A DNA stretch of 64,000 bases, taken from NCBI RefSeq assembly GCF_003343245.1, contig NZ_CP024901.1, positions 496,001-560,000 on the forward strand, written 5' to 3'. Source of the DNA: Photorhabdus laumondii subsp. laumondii (GTDB lineage: Bacteria > Pseudomonadota > Gammaproteobacteria > Enterobacterales > Enterobacteriaceae). A program made the position numbers and the translations under genes. Every line of letters begins with the position of its first letter. The first letter of the stretch is position 1. Of the stretch, positions 47,608 to 56,783 are shown piece after piece. The notes beneath the pieces are model-generated. The model saw nothing but the letters and a program-made list of their open reading frames with translations, had not been told where the DNA came from and made no database searches.

Positions 47608-47636
47608 ATGTTACCGATAACAGTTACCGGTAACAT
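47608..47636 (+). promoter_or_regulatory. Two overlapping GntR operators
   Basis: ATGTTACCGATAACAG (47608-47623) and CAGTTACCGGTAACAT (47621-47636) each resemble the GntR palindrome ATGTTACCNGTAACAT and overlap by 3 bases. They lie 35-63 bp before gntK. Confidence 0.85.
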
Positions 47637-47670
47637 TTTGTGGATAAAATATCTACGTTGAGGAGTTTAT

Positions 47671-48210
47671 ATGAGCGATACCCAGCATTCGAATCATGTT
47701 TTTGTGCTTATGGGGGTATCCGGTAGTGGTAAATCTGCTGTTGCCAGTGCTGTGGCCTATAAATTGGATTCTGCTTTTTTAGATGGTGATTTTTTACATC
47801 CAAGATCTAACATTAATAAGATGGCAGAAGGCTACGCGCTGAATGATGAAGATCGTGAACCTTGGTTGAAATCACTGAATCATGCAATTTTTGCTATGCA
47901 ACGCACAAACCCGATTTCCCTGATTGTTTGCTCTGCTTTAAAAAAACATTATCGGGATATACTGCGTGATAATAATAAGAATCTTTCATTTCTTTATATG
48001 AAAGGCGACTTTGATTTAATTGAAAGTCGATTGAAGGCACGTAAAGATCATTTTTTTAAATCTCAAATGTTGGTATCTCAGTTTGAGGTATTAGAAGAGC
48101 CGGGGAGTGATGAACAGGATGTTTATCTGGTTGACATTAGATCATCTCTTGATGAAGTGATAAATCACTCGATAAGAATAATTAATAGTGTCATTTCAGG
48201 GGAAAAATAA
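47671..48210 (+). CDS. gntK: Gluconokinase
   Basis: 179 residues, thermoresistant GntK type. Phosphorylates gluconate to 6-phosphogluconate. Walker A GVSGSGKSAV (about residues 15-24), LDGDFLHPRSNINKMAEG (about 38-55), then the lid region DREPWL. Stop overlaps gntU start by one base. GGAG lies before the ATG. Confidence 0.95.
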   Translation: MSDTQHSNHVFVLMGVSGSGKSAVASAVAYKLDSAFLDGDFLHPRSNINKMAEGYALNDEDREPWLKSLNHAIFAMQRTNPISLIVCSALKKHYRDILRDNNKNLSFLYMKGDFDLIESRLKARKDHFFKSQMLVSQFEVLEEPGSDEQDVYLVDIRSSLDEVINHSIRIINSVISGEK

Positions 48211-49547
48211 TGAGTACTTTAACCTTAGTGCTGACAGCGGTGGGTTCTGTGCTTTTACTATTGTTTTTGGTGATGAAGGCCAGAATACATGCTTTTGTTG
48301 CGCTAATACTGGTTTCTATGGGAGCGGGTGTTTTTTCTGGTATGCCACTGGATAAAATTGCTGAAACAATGCAAGAAGGAATGGGAGGAACGTTAGGTTT
48401 TCTGGCTATTGTTGTCGCACTGGGCGCGATGTTTGGTAAAGTTCTGCATGAAACAGGCGCACTGGATCAGATTGCGGTTAAGTTACTAAATAGTTTCGGT
48501 GAAAAGAATGCTCATTATTCATTGGGGATCGCTGGCTTGGTTTGTGCTTTGCCTTTGTTCTTTGATGTAGCTATTGTTTTATTGATTGGCGTGGCGTTCG
48601 CAGTCGCGCGTCGTACTGGCGGTAATGTAGTGAAGTTGGTTATTCCTCTGTTTGCTGGTGTCGCAGCCGCAGCGGCATTTTTGTTACCTGGTCCAGCGCC
48701 GATGTTGTTGGCTTCACAGATGAATGCTGATTTTGGCTGGATGATCTTGATCGGTATCAGTGCAGCGATTCCTGGGATGTTACTGGCGGGGCCAATCTTC
48801 GGTAATTTTATCAGTAAGTATGTCACTCTGGATTTGCCCGTGGATATAAGTGAGCCAAGCCTTGGTCAAGGTAAGATGCCATCTTTTGGTTTGAGTTTGT
48901 CACTGGTTCTGTTCCCTTTGGCTTTGGTTGGGTTAAAGGCTATTGGTGAGAATTTTGTTGAACAGAGTTCTGAGTTGTATCAGTGGCTTGAATTTATCGG
49001 TCATCCATTTTCTGCGATTTTGGTTGCTTGTTTGATTGCTATTTATGGTTTGGCAATTCGTCGTGGGATGAGTAAAGAGAAAGTGATGGATATTTGCTCT
49101 TCGGCTATTCAACCGGCGGGAATTATTTTATTGGTGACTGGGGCTGGTGGTGTATTCAAACAAGTATTAGTGGATTCTGGTGTTGGCCCTGCTTTGGGAA
49201 ACGCATTGATTGGGGCGGGTCTGCCTATTGCATTAGCGTGTTTCATCCTTGCTGGTACAGTACGCGTTATTCAAGGTTCTGCAACTGTTGCCTGTTTGAC
49301 AACTGTTGGTCTGATTTTGCCCGTTGTTGATCTTCTGGGATATTCTGGTGCCCAGCTTGCCGCTCTTTCAATTTGTATTGCGGGTGGTTCTTTGGTATTG
49401 AGCCATGTTAATGACTCAGGCTTTTGGTTATTTGGTAAATTTACTGGTGCAACAGAATCTCAAACACTGAAAACTTGGTCAATTATGGAAACTATTCTTG
49501 GGACAATAGGTGCCATTGTTGGAATGGTTTTCTTTGCCATGTTGTAA
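48210..49547 (+). CDS. gntU: Gluconate permease (GntU-like)
   Basis: 445 residues, about 12 membrane segments, GntP family gluconate:H+ symporter. The N-terminus MSTLTLVLTAVGSVLLLLFL is close to E. coli GntU (446 residues), and VPGPAPMLLASQMNADFGWM-type sequence, VLPGPAPMLLASQ here, fits. Takes up gluconate for GntK. Coupled to gntK by TAATG. The paralogue GntT cannot be fully excluded. Confidence 0.88.
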   Translation: MSTLTLVLTAVGSVLLLLFLVMKARIHAFVALILVSMGAGVFSGMPLDKIAETMQEGMGGTLGFLAIVVALGAMFGKVLHETGALDQIAVKLLNSFGEKNAHYSLGIAGLVCALPLFFDVAIVLLIGVAFAVARRTGGNVVKLVIPLFAGVAAAAAFLLPGPAPMLLASQMNADFGWMILIGISAAIPGMLLAGPIFGNFISKYVTLDLPVDISEPSLGQGKMPSFGLSLSLVLFPLALVGLKAIGENFVEQSSELYQWLEFIGHPFSAILVACLIAIYGLAIRRGMSKEKVMDICSSAIQPAGIILLVTGAGGVFKQVLVDSGVGPALGNALIGAGLPIALACFILAGTVRVIQGSATVACLTTVGLILPVVDLLGYSGAQLAALSICIAGGSLVLSHVNDSGFWLFGKFTGATESQTLKTWSIMETILGTIGAIVGMVFFAML

Positions 49548-49581
49548 TTCATATGAATTAAGAGATTGTATTAGATTAGTA

Positions 49582-49602
49582 CCGCCTTCCTTAGAAGGCG
49601 GC
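49582..49602. terminator. Hairpin between gntU and the mig-14-like gene
   Basis: CCGCCTTC / GAAGGCGG stem with CTTA-type loop, between convergent genes; the T-run is poor on both strands. Confidence 0.5.
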
Positions 49603-49636
49603 AGGATAAGTTAACTATTTGGAAATATTGGTGACA

Positions 49637-50557
49637 TTAAAATAGTGTTCTTGCTAACTGGTGACGATGGCACCAGCGATCTTTATAGGCGAAAGTAGGT
49701 TTACCAATAGAATAGCGCATCGTTTTTTGATTCTGCTGACAGAGCGTTGAAGCATTTTGAATATTTAACCACATGACAATGCTTCCAAGGCTGAGATTAG
49801 CGTATTCAGGATCGTATCCACCGTTTACTGCATCGAATGAAACCCATTGAGGGCTGTCTGATTTTATAACTAAATCGTAGGCGGCTGGGGTTCCATTGAT
49901 AGTTAATACACATCCGTACAGATGCTGTTTGAGTTCAGTGTATAGTTCGGTTAATTTTCCTTTTTCTTCTTCACTGTGTTTTTTTCCCCACCGTTTTTCG
50001 TACAGTGTGGTATAAATATCAACAAATTCTTGGCAGGTGAAGTCATCAATTTGATGTATTTCTCCGCCTGCACGCTTAAATTTATTAATTTCATTACTCC
50101 GATTTCTTCTTGTTTTATAAGAAAAATCTTCTTTAGCAAGGCATATTGTTCGCTTGTTTAATCGGCCATAATAGATGTTGACGAAGTTTTCTTTGTGCAG
50201 AGGTGATATGGTTTTTGACTTCCTAGGGATAATAGTTTTTAGATGTTTGGCAATAGGGAAGAGAATTTCATCGTAACTGAAAAAATAGTAGTCCTTTTGG
50301 TGACTTGCTGCCAGATGATGATCTTTACATGTAAAGTATGCCCCTTCGATAACGTTTTCTATTTGTGGATTTTCTTTGACGTAAAAGATAAAACTATTGC
50401 CAAATTTTTCATTTAAAAAACGTACAATATCTGGATGAGTAGATATTCCACCACCATAGAGAGAATACGCTTGTTGGTAACGTTCGAAACTACATTCTTT
50501 CCAGCCGGAGATGAGCCTTTTTATCGTGCTGAGAGGATACTTTTTTGGAAAAATCAT
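49637..50557 (-). CDS. Mig-14-like protein
   Basis: 306 residues, no signal peptide. It resembles the Mig-14 family (macrophage-inducible, antimicrobial-peptide tolerance in Salmonella), which has a GNAT/FemAB-like acyltransferase fold: the first half is a variable domain, and the second half has the YTTLYEKRWGKKHSEEEKGKL and YGCVLTINGTPAAYDLVIKS (split) segments followed by VSFDAVNGGYDPEYANLSLGS. Recognition is from overall pattern, not a decisive motif. Probably cytoplasmic or peripheral inner-membrane; stands alone after gntU. Confidence 0.65.
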   Translation of the reverse strand: MIFPKKYPLSTIKRLISGWKECSFERYQQAYSLYGGGISTHPDIVRFLNEKFGNSFIFYVKENPQIENVIEGAYFTCKDHHLAASHQKDYYFFSYDEILFPIAKHLKTIIPRKSKTISPLHKENFVNIYYGRLNKRTICLAKEDFSYKTRRNRSNEINKFKRAGGEIHQIDDFTCQEFVDIYTTLYEKRWGKKHSEEEKGKLTELYTELKQHLYGCVLTINGTPAAYDLVIKSDSPQWVSFDAVNGGYDPEYANLSLGSIVMWLNIQNASTLCQQNQKTMRYSIGKPTFAYKDRWCHRHQLARTLF

Positions 50558-50767
50558 ATTTTAAATACTCTTTTTAACGCTATGTTTTACACATGGTATA
50601 AACTTATTTTCAACGCATTAAATACAGCAAAAAAGATAGTTTGTCTTTATCAAATGGGTTTTGTGTGAGCTCATACATATTGTAAATCTAAGATTATAAG
50701 TTTAATTTTTCTGCACTAAAAACAAGAGAAGTATTTAGCACTACTCCCAGTCAAGCCTTATTGTTGC

Positions 50768-51988
50768 TTATTGACCGAGAGCATCTATTAACTGTTGATA
50801 TAAAGCTTCAGCACTGCGCTCATAACCTGCGGCTGAAAGGTGAACATAATCAGGACGAGCAAGATCTTGTTGCGCCCAGCGCCTAATTGAGCATTTTCCA
50901 CCCATATATGCACGCCAGTTCCAGAATAGTGTGTGCTGATCTTGAGCGACTTTTTGTTGAATATGGATGATATTATCCAACATTGTTGATTGTTGTGCTA
51001 TACAACTTGTAAATTGGTTGTTTTTCAAAGAATCACCCGGCCCAATGATAAGGATAACTGTTTGTGGTAACTGATTACGAATCTGCTTTATCTTAGTTTC
51101 CAGTTGCTGGCGATAGCTTGGTAAGTCCAGCGAATGATTAAATGCCTCATTTGTGCCATAAGCGAGGATCATCATATCAGGATGCATTTGAACTAATGTA
51201 TCAATCCATTCGGGCTGCCACTTATCCATCATATTAATAGTCGCACCATTGATACCCAAGGCGGATAACATAACACCTGGTTGTTTACGATTAATAAACC
51301 AGCCGCCTAATTTTAACTGATTATTTTGTATCGCCATAATATTAACTGGGAATGTCACTGATTCTTCAGTAGAAAATTGCCAGTGATCGTGGGTTGCCGG
51401 TAATTTCAGTATTCGTTTGGTTGCAGATTGTACCAGAATCTGAGCATCATCCGATGCTTGGTATAACGTTTTGAGTTGATAGCGATCATGGGATGGTGCA
51501 AACAGTCTTAGAATTAATTGACTTATTTGGCTATTGGGCTCTGCAATTGTACCGCCGATAGGAAAATCAGGCCGATTATCTTTGCGGCTGGTGGTGAGTT
51601 TCCATTGCTGCTTATTATCGGTCATACTGACCATAGCGTTACGTTGACCAGGTACATTAATTGGGCTAACAAAACCAATCCCTGCATTGCCAAAACGTTG
51701 TTGCAATAAAGAGCGGAGCTTGCCGGTAAAAAAGTCAGCGGCAGTATGGGAATCTCCTATCTGAACAAAATGCAGTTGATTATGGCGGCTGTTGTGAAGT
51801 TTATCCGCCAGTAAAGCTAAATTCGGTTCACCAAAGTCTATTAGCTGTTGGCCCTCTTTTGCAGACTGTTGTGTTGGCAACGGCCCTGGCTTTTGTTTAT
51901 GGCACGATATCAAACTTAAAGAGAGTGTGATGACCAGACTAATGCTAGCAGCTTGGTATCGCCGACGAAGTTGTTTAACTATTTTCAT
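50768..51988 (-). CDS. SGNH-hydrolase lipoprotein, PatB/Ape1-like
   Basis: 406 residues. Lipobox LISC (about residue 28-31) indicates a lipoprotein. SGNH catalytic blocks: VQIGDSHTAADFF (Ser, about residue 77), LAYGTNEAF (Asn, block III) and PDYVHLSAAGYERS (Asp-x-x-His, about 385). This profile resembles peptidoglycan O-acetyl esterase/transferases (PatB, Ape1). Overlaps the upstream DUF459-like gene by 14 bp, so coupled. Likely acts in the periplasm on O-acetylated muramic acid. Confidence 0.75.
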   Translation of the reverse strand: MKIVKQLRRRYQAASISLVITLSLSLISCHKQKPGPLPTQQSAKEGQQLIDFGEPNLALLADKLHNSRHNQLHFVQIGDSHTAADFFTGKLRSLLQQRFGNAGIGFVSPINVPGQRNAMVSMTDNKQQWKLTTSRKDNRPDFPIGGTIAEPNSQISQLILRLFAPSHDRYQLKTLYQASDDAQILVQSATKRILKLPATHDHWQFSTEESVTFPVNIMAIQNNQLKLGGWFINRKQPGVMLSALGINGATINMMDKWQPEWIDTLVQMHPDMMILAYGTNEAFNHSLDLPSYRQQLETKIKQIRNQLPQTVILIIGPGDSLKNNQFTSCIAQQSTMLDNIIHIQQKVAQDQHTLFWNWRAYMGGKCSIRRWAQQDLARPDYVHLSAAGYERSAEALYQQLIDALGQ

Positions 51989-53111
51989 TTTGTTTAGCGG
52001 GTTCCTGAATAAATTTAATCAATGAAAATATGTTATCTGAGATAGTTTGCTGGCCTTTCAGGCTAAAGTGTATACCATCACCGCTTCTGAGTTTAATTTT
52101 GTTACTATTGTCGCCGACATAATCGGAATAATCATTTGCATGATATTTGAAAATATCATTAACAGAAACATAGATTTCTCCGGCTTTCGTGACTTCTGAT
52201 TGATACAAGGATCTCAGATATTTCATGTTGGCAGAAAGTTTTTTCTGTCGCATATTGGGAGGAGCAACCCAGATAATATCAGCACCGTGGTTACGTGCTT
52301 CGGTAAGGACCATTTCGATACGTTGGCGATAGAGGTTTTCCCAATCAGGACTGGCAAATTTCAGGTAGATGTTTCCATGTTTTGGTGGCATATCCCAGGG
52401 ATCATTTGGCCCCAAAAAAATAACAACCAGCTTGATATCATGGTTGGCTTCCAGTGTTTTATTGATAGTTTCCGGCCAATTAAAAAAACTGGGATAAGCA
52501 AGTCCAGTACTTTGTTTGCTGAGATTAATACTTGAAATACTGTAATCCTGGTAGAGCCGACGTTTCAGATGGGGGGCGATACCCTGCATCATTGAATCTC
52601 CAGCAAACAGCACCTTATCTTTGGCTGTCAGTGTCACGTTAGTTTTAGCGATAACCGTACTGGGGGAAACATTATTCCTTAAATCATGGGGTATTGGTGA
52701 ATTAACAGGATGAGTATGGGGCGATTTTTGTAATAACTCAGGGAAAGTTGCAGGCAGATTTGTAACAGGAGAGGGATAACCACTCAGAAGCTTGAGTCCA
52801 ATCTGAAAATCCGCAGGCAGTGTGATATCAGTTTTCTGGAGAGTTTCCTGATGGTTGTTACTGTTATTGCTGGTAGTATGTGACAGGAAAGCTTCCCCCG
52901 CAGCGAGTACACCTTGTTCCAGGTTATCACCGAAATCCCAGAGCGGATGACCTTGCAAAGTCGCCCAAAGACTTTGCCGGTGATATTCCTGTTGCCAGAA
53001 TCTATCCAGTGAACGATGATTTAGCCAAATTAACAGTAGGCTAGTTAATATTACGATAAAAATGACTTGCCCAGCCGTTTTTAAATTAGATTTGAATTCA
53101 GAAATTGGCAT
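51975..53111 (-). CDS. DUF459/SGNH periplasmic protein
   Basis: 378 residues. One N-terminal membrane anchor (FIVILTSLLLIWLNH, about residues 18-32), the rest periplasmic. SGNH blocks: LFAGDSMMQGIAPHL (Ser, about 172), VVIFLGPNDPWDM (Asn, about 233) and DGIHFSLKGQQTI (Asp-x-x-His, about 350), the pattern of DUF459. Overlaps the MBOAT gene and the lipoprotein gene by 14 bp each, forming a tight three-gene operon for acyl transfer to an extracytoplasmic polymer. Confidence 0.78.
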   Translation of the reverse strand: MPISEFKSNLKTAGQVIFIVILTSLLLIWLNHRSLDRFWQQEYHRQSLWATLQGHPLWDFGDNLEQGVLAAGEAFLSHTTSNNSNNHQETLQKTDITLPADFQIGLKLLSGYPSPVTNLPATFPELLQKSPHTHPVNSPIPHDLRNNVSPSTVIAKTNVTLTAKDKVLFAGDSMMQGIAPHLKRRLYQDYSISSINLSKQSTGLAYPSFFNWPETINKTLEANHDIKLVVIFLGPNDPWDMPPKHGNIYLKFASPDWENLYRQRIEMVLTEARNHGADIIWVAPPNMRQKKLSANMKYLRSLYQSEVTKAGEIYVSVNDIFKYHANDYSDYVGDNSNKIKLRSGDGIHFSLKGQQTISDNIFSLIKFIQEPAKQNENS

Positions 53112-54519
53112 AAATGAATCCTGGTATTCCTTGTGGTGAAATCATAAATACCAAAGTCAGAATAATTGCTAATGGTATTGGGTAGCATATCCATGAAATC
53201 TGAGAATACATTTTCTCAACCATTATTTTTAGATTAATCAGCCACGGATAAATAATAAAGAGTCCCCAGAACATCAGTAACAACCCACTATTGGCTATTA
53301 TCGAGTGAAATAAATTTGATGATATCAATTGATTTAATAATATTAGTGCATCATCTAGAGTAGGACAACGGAAGAAAACCCATGCCAGACAGATAAAGTG
53401 GAAAGTAATGATTCTGGATAGAAATGAGATGACTGGGTTTTGGGGAATGTTTTGATTTTTTTTGTCTATTGGAGGAAATAACTGGTATTTAACATTGAGG
53501 ATGATTAATCCCAATCCATGAATAGCTCCCCAGATAATGAAATTAATTCCGGCTCCATGCCATAACCCAGAGATTACCATAGCGACAAACAAATTAAGAT
53601 TTTTACGTAAAAATCCTTTCTTATTACCACCAAGAGGAATATAGACATAATCACGGATAAATTCAGATAAACTGATATGCCAACGGTGCCAGAAGGCTTG
53701 TAAGTTTTCAGCCAGATAAGGGGCATTGAAGTTTTCAGGTACTCTGAATCCAAGGAGTAGTGCTAATCCAGTAACAAGATTGGTATAACCAGAAAAATTA
53801 AAATAGATATGCCAAGCATAGGCATAAATACTAACCAAGATTTGCCCTGCATTGTAGCTGACAGGATCATCAAAAACCGGATTAACATAATTTTCGGATA
53901 AATAAGAGCTGAACAAAAATAGTTTGGTTATCGCCAATGTAATCAATAATATGGCTCTTGATGGTTCAATGATCACTCTTGATGATATCTGGATTTGAGG
54001 CAGAAAATCTTTAGCTCGGTTTATTGGTCCGGCAACAATACTCGGAAAAAAGCATAGATATAAAGCGACATCAGGAAATGATGCTTTGGGTATTTCTTTT
54101 CTGGCGACAGCAACGACATAGCTGACGGAATGAAATGCATAAAAAGATAAACCCAGAGGGACGAGTAGTGTTAGTACGGGTAAATCTATGGACAAACCAA
54201 ATTTGGCAAACGCTTGTTGGAGACTTTCTTGAAAGAAAGAATAATATTTGAATAGAGTAAAACACCCCAAAATACCTATTGTCAGGATAGTAAACGTGAT
54301 GCGGTTGGATAGAAATTTGCTGGCTACGTTTGTTAAAAGATAAATAAATAGCGTATAGCCAAATAGGATGCTGGTGAAAAGCGGATTAAAGGAAAAGACA
54401 AACAGATAACTTGCGATTATCAGCAGGTAGTTTTGTGTTTTCGCATGTTTTTGTAGCATCCAATACAAGAGAAAGAAAGCAACAAAGGAACCAAGAAACT
54501 CAAAAGAAAAGAAATTCAT
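53098..54519 (-). CDS. MBOAT O-acyltransferase (PatA/AlgI-like)
   Basis: 473 residues, about 10-12 membrane segments. MBOAT family with the conserved His regions FWHRWHISLSEFIRDYVYIP (about residues 280-299) and ISGLWHGAGINFIIWGAIHG (about 322-341). Moves acetyl groups from the cytoplasm across the inner membrane, usually onto peptidoglycan (PatA) or alginate (AlgI). No alginate genes lie nearby. With the two SGNH genes downstream, peptidoglycan O-acetylation is favoured. Confidence 0.85.
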   Translation of the reverse strand: MNFFSFEFLGSFVAFFLLYWMLQKHAKTQNYLLIIASYLFVFSFNPLFTSILFGYTLFIYLLTNVASKFLSNRITFTILTIGILGCFTLFKYYSFFQESLQQAFAKFGLSIDLPVLTLLVPLGLSFYAFHSVSYVVAVARKEIPKASFPDVALYLCFFPSIVAGPINRAKDFLPQIQISSRVIIEPSRAILLITLAITKLFLFSSYLSENYVNPVFDDPVSYNAGQILVSIYAYAWHIYFNFSGYTNLVTGLALLLGFRVPENFNAPYLAENLQAFWHRWHISLSEFIRDYVYIPLGGNKKGFLRKNLNLFVAMVISGLWHGAGINFIIWGAIHGLGLIILNVKYQLFPPIDKKNQNIPQNPVISFLSRIITFHFICLAWVFFRCPTLDDALILLNQLISSNLFHSIIANSGLLLMFWGLFIIYPWLINLKIMVEKMYSQISWICYPIPLAIILTLVFMISPQGIPGFIYANF

Positions 54520-54623
54520 ATTAAACTCTGGTAAATCATTTTATCTCAATATAAGATTGAGTGATATTATAGTATTTAACCTAAACATTCTATCAATGAA
54601 AAGAATAAACCGGTGGACATAAG

Positions 54624-54666
54624 AAAATCATCCGTTCCATAGTTGGTTATGGTAACGGATGATTTT
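54624..54666 (-). terminator. Terminator between bax and the acyltransferase operon
   Basis: Perfect 13-bp stem AAAATCATCCGTT / AACGGATGATTTT with a 17-nt loop. Ends in TTTTCTTAT on the minus strand, so it terminates bax before the MBOAT gene. Confidence 0.8.
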
Positions 54667-54724
54667 GGTACTTAGCACAAATATTCAAACACAAGATATT
54701 CATGCTAATGACTTACTCAGGCTC

Positions 54725-55516
54725 TTAGTCGTGATCGTTTTTAGCTAACTTCTGCGCCTGAGTAATAAGCCCTTTATTGCTGTTAAATACTTTGTGCAGG
54801 TAGTTGTTGTAAGTCGAACCCAATTGTGAATATCCTTCAAGATTATCAATCAATTTGCTGGTATTGAGTGATTCCTGAAGGCTTCTCTGCTTGGCGCGTG
54901 AAGCACGCAATGATTCATAAGCGTTATGGGTGTTCATATTTCTCATATAGGCTTTGACCGAATCATTGATAGTCGGATAGGCGGAATAACCTTTTATTTT
55001 ACCTTGGGTTTTCTTACAGTTGTTACCGCAACGCATACCAAATAAGTTGTTATTCTGTTGTGCAAGCTTAGATGTTCCCCAACCAGATTCTGTTGCGGCC
55101 TGAGTGGCAACAAAATGGGTTGGGATGATGTCAACACGACTTAGTAGCTTGTTCCAGTTAATTTTTTTAGGCGAGCTGCTACAGCTCACGTTGTAGTTTT
55201 TACAAATTTGTTGCAGGCGTTTGATACCCTGTATAGACCAAAGCTTGTCATTTTGGTGTTCCAGTAGCCATTTCCGTTCCTGCATAATTTGTTGATTGTG
55301 TTGATCAATCACGGGGACAACAACATTTAAAAACGCTTTCTTACGTAGGGTGCCCGAAGGGTATTTTCGCAAATCTGGCAAATTGCTTTGCATGTCATTG
55401 TGAGAATACTCTATGCTTTTAGCTGTGCTAGTTGAAGCATGACTAAAAGCGGAAAACAATAGTGAGATAAAGAAAGCGAAGATGGCAGTTGTCCTCATCG
55501 TTGTTTGAGAGGGCAT
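54725..55516 (-). CDS. bax: Bax-like glucosaminidase-domain protein
   Basis: 263 residues. N-terminal signal peptide (FAFFISLLFSAFSHA). The glucosaminidase / FlgJ-like domain is recognised by FVATQAATESGWGTSKLAQQNNNLFGMRCG (split at ESGWG), with the catalytic Glu in ATESGWG. E. coli Bax (274 residues) is the nearest named protein. Likely a periplasmic peptidoglycan hydrolase. It stands beside the probable peptidoglycan O-acetylation operon. Confidence 0.85.
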   Translation of the reverse strand: MPSQTTMRTTAIFAFFISLLFSAFSHASTSTAKSIEYSHNDMQSNLPDLRKYPSGTLRKKAFLNVVVPVIDQHNQQIMQERKWLLEHQNDKLWSIQGIKRLQQICKNYNVSCSSSPKKINWNKLLSRVDIIPTHFVATQAATESGWGTSKLAQQNNNLFGMRCGNNCKKTQGKIKGYSAYPTINDSVKAYMRNMNTHNAYESLRASRAKQRSLQESLNTSKLIDNLEGYSQLGSTYNNYLHKVFNSNKGLITQAQKLAKNDHD

Positions 55517-56783
55517 TGCTTTTCCTCGTTTGCTCTGAATAAAAAACAGGCTGATATTAGCAAAATAAATCCAGCATAGCCAGAGTTATTAGTGATTCAT
55601 AAATATATTTTCTGTAATAAAAATTATTATTTTGCTAATTTGTTCTGTGGTTTTTTATTAATTTCTATATGGTTATGTGCTGTTTGTGTACAAAATATTG
55701 CCTGTCTAGATTGAATTATTCATCAGATATGATCATGATTTTTGAGTTAATTTTGTGCCTGTAAGTCGCTTTATCAAAAGAAAAGTGATTTGTAAACCAG
55801 CTAGTGTAATATCGGAAGTGATTGAACTTAGTTTTATATAGTACTGTTAATTATAGTACTGCCAATCGTAAGAACACCGCAGCGAGTAATAAACTAATTG
55901 ATATTAATATTGCCGTTATAAGAATAAGTATCATTTTCATAAAAAGGTAACCTGTTACCGATATGGTCTCTTTACTCTGAGTTAAAACTAAGTCGTATCT
56001 GTCAGGTTTGAGCTAATTTCATAATAGAGCCATTGTTATTGGTGCGGTGCAGGATATTCGATATGGTTATAAATGTTAAGTTAAAATAAGTAACAATGTG
56101 TTACAAATATTTACTCCGGGTGATATTGTAAGAATATAATAATAGAGGGGTATATAAGAATAAAGAAATTTTAATAATTTATTTGTGGATAATATAAATA
56201 TTTATCTTTCTATTTTTATATTAAAGGTGTTTTTGGAGAATAAAATTTATATTGTTCCTGTGCTATTTCAAGTTATTTTTCACATTTTTATATTACGTGT
56301 AATTATATTTTTTTCTAAGGTTTTTATTTGTTATTTATTTTTATATCATTGATTTTAATGAAATATTTTTATTGTCAATCAATGGTGATTGAATGTTTTC
56401 ATATGTTTTATTTTTCTATTTATGTGGTTTTTTATTGTATTACTCTCTTTTGAATATATTTTTTATTCTGGTTGTTTGTTATTTTTATTTATTCTTTAAT
56501 AAGGTTGTAAAATATTATCTTGATATTATTTTTTTAATTTTATTGATAAGTGAAAGTATGTTTTTTTCTATTTTTCATAGAATTCCACTATTTTGTTGAT
56601 AAATTAAGCGAGTTTGAATAATTACTTAATGTTAGGATTATCATTGTGTTACGTAAATTCAGGGAAGGTTATAAATGTAAATGAATTTTTCTATAGAAAC
56701 ACTTTATTACAAATTATTACTGATTGAAACATAAAATTTTAATTCGAATGAGGGAAATAAGAGGCATTCCCTTTGCCTCTTGA
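55517..56783. other. AT-rich gene-free region upstream of bax and beyond the fimbrial operon
   Basis: 1.27 kb, very AT-rich toward 56100-56760. A 68-codon hydrophobic frame (56393-56599) looks like low-complexity chance coding. The bax promoter should lie at the left edge. No RNA gene recognised. Confidence 0.5.
56759..56781 (-). terminator. Terminator of the fimbrial operon
   Basis: AAGAGGC / GCCTCTT stem just past the adhesin stop, followed on the minus strand by ATTTCCC. Confidence 0.6.

Noticed and set aside
55851..55940. Possible very small hydrophobic protein on the minus strand
   Set aside because: The reading frame could not be confirmed over its whole length, so it is not reported.
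56393..56599. 68-codon hydrophobic open frame
   Set aside because: Very AT-rich, Phe/Leu/Tyr-only composition and no ribosome site; probably chance.
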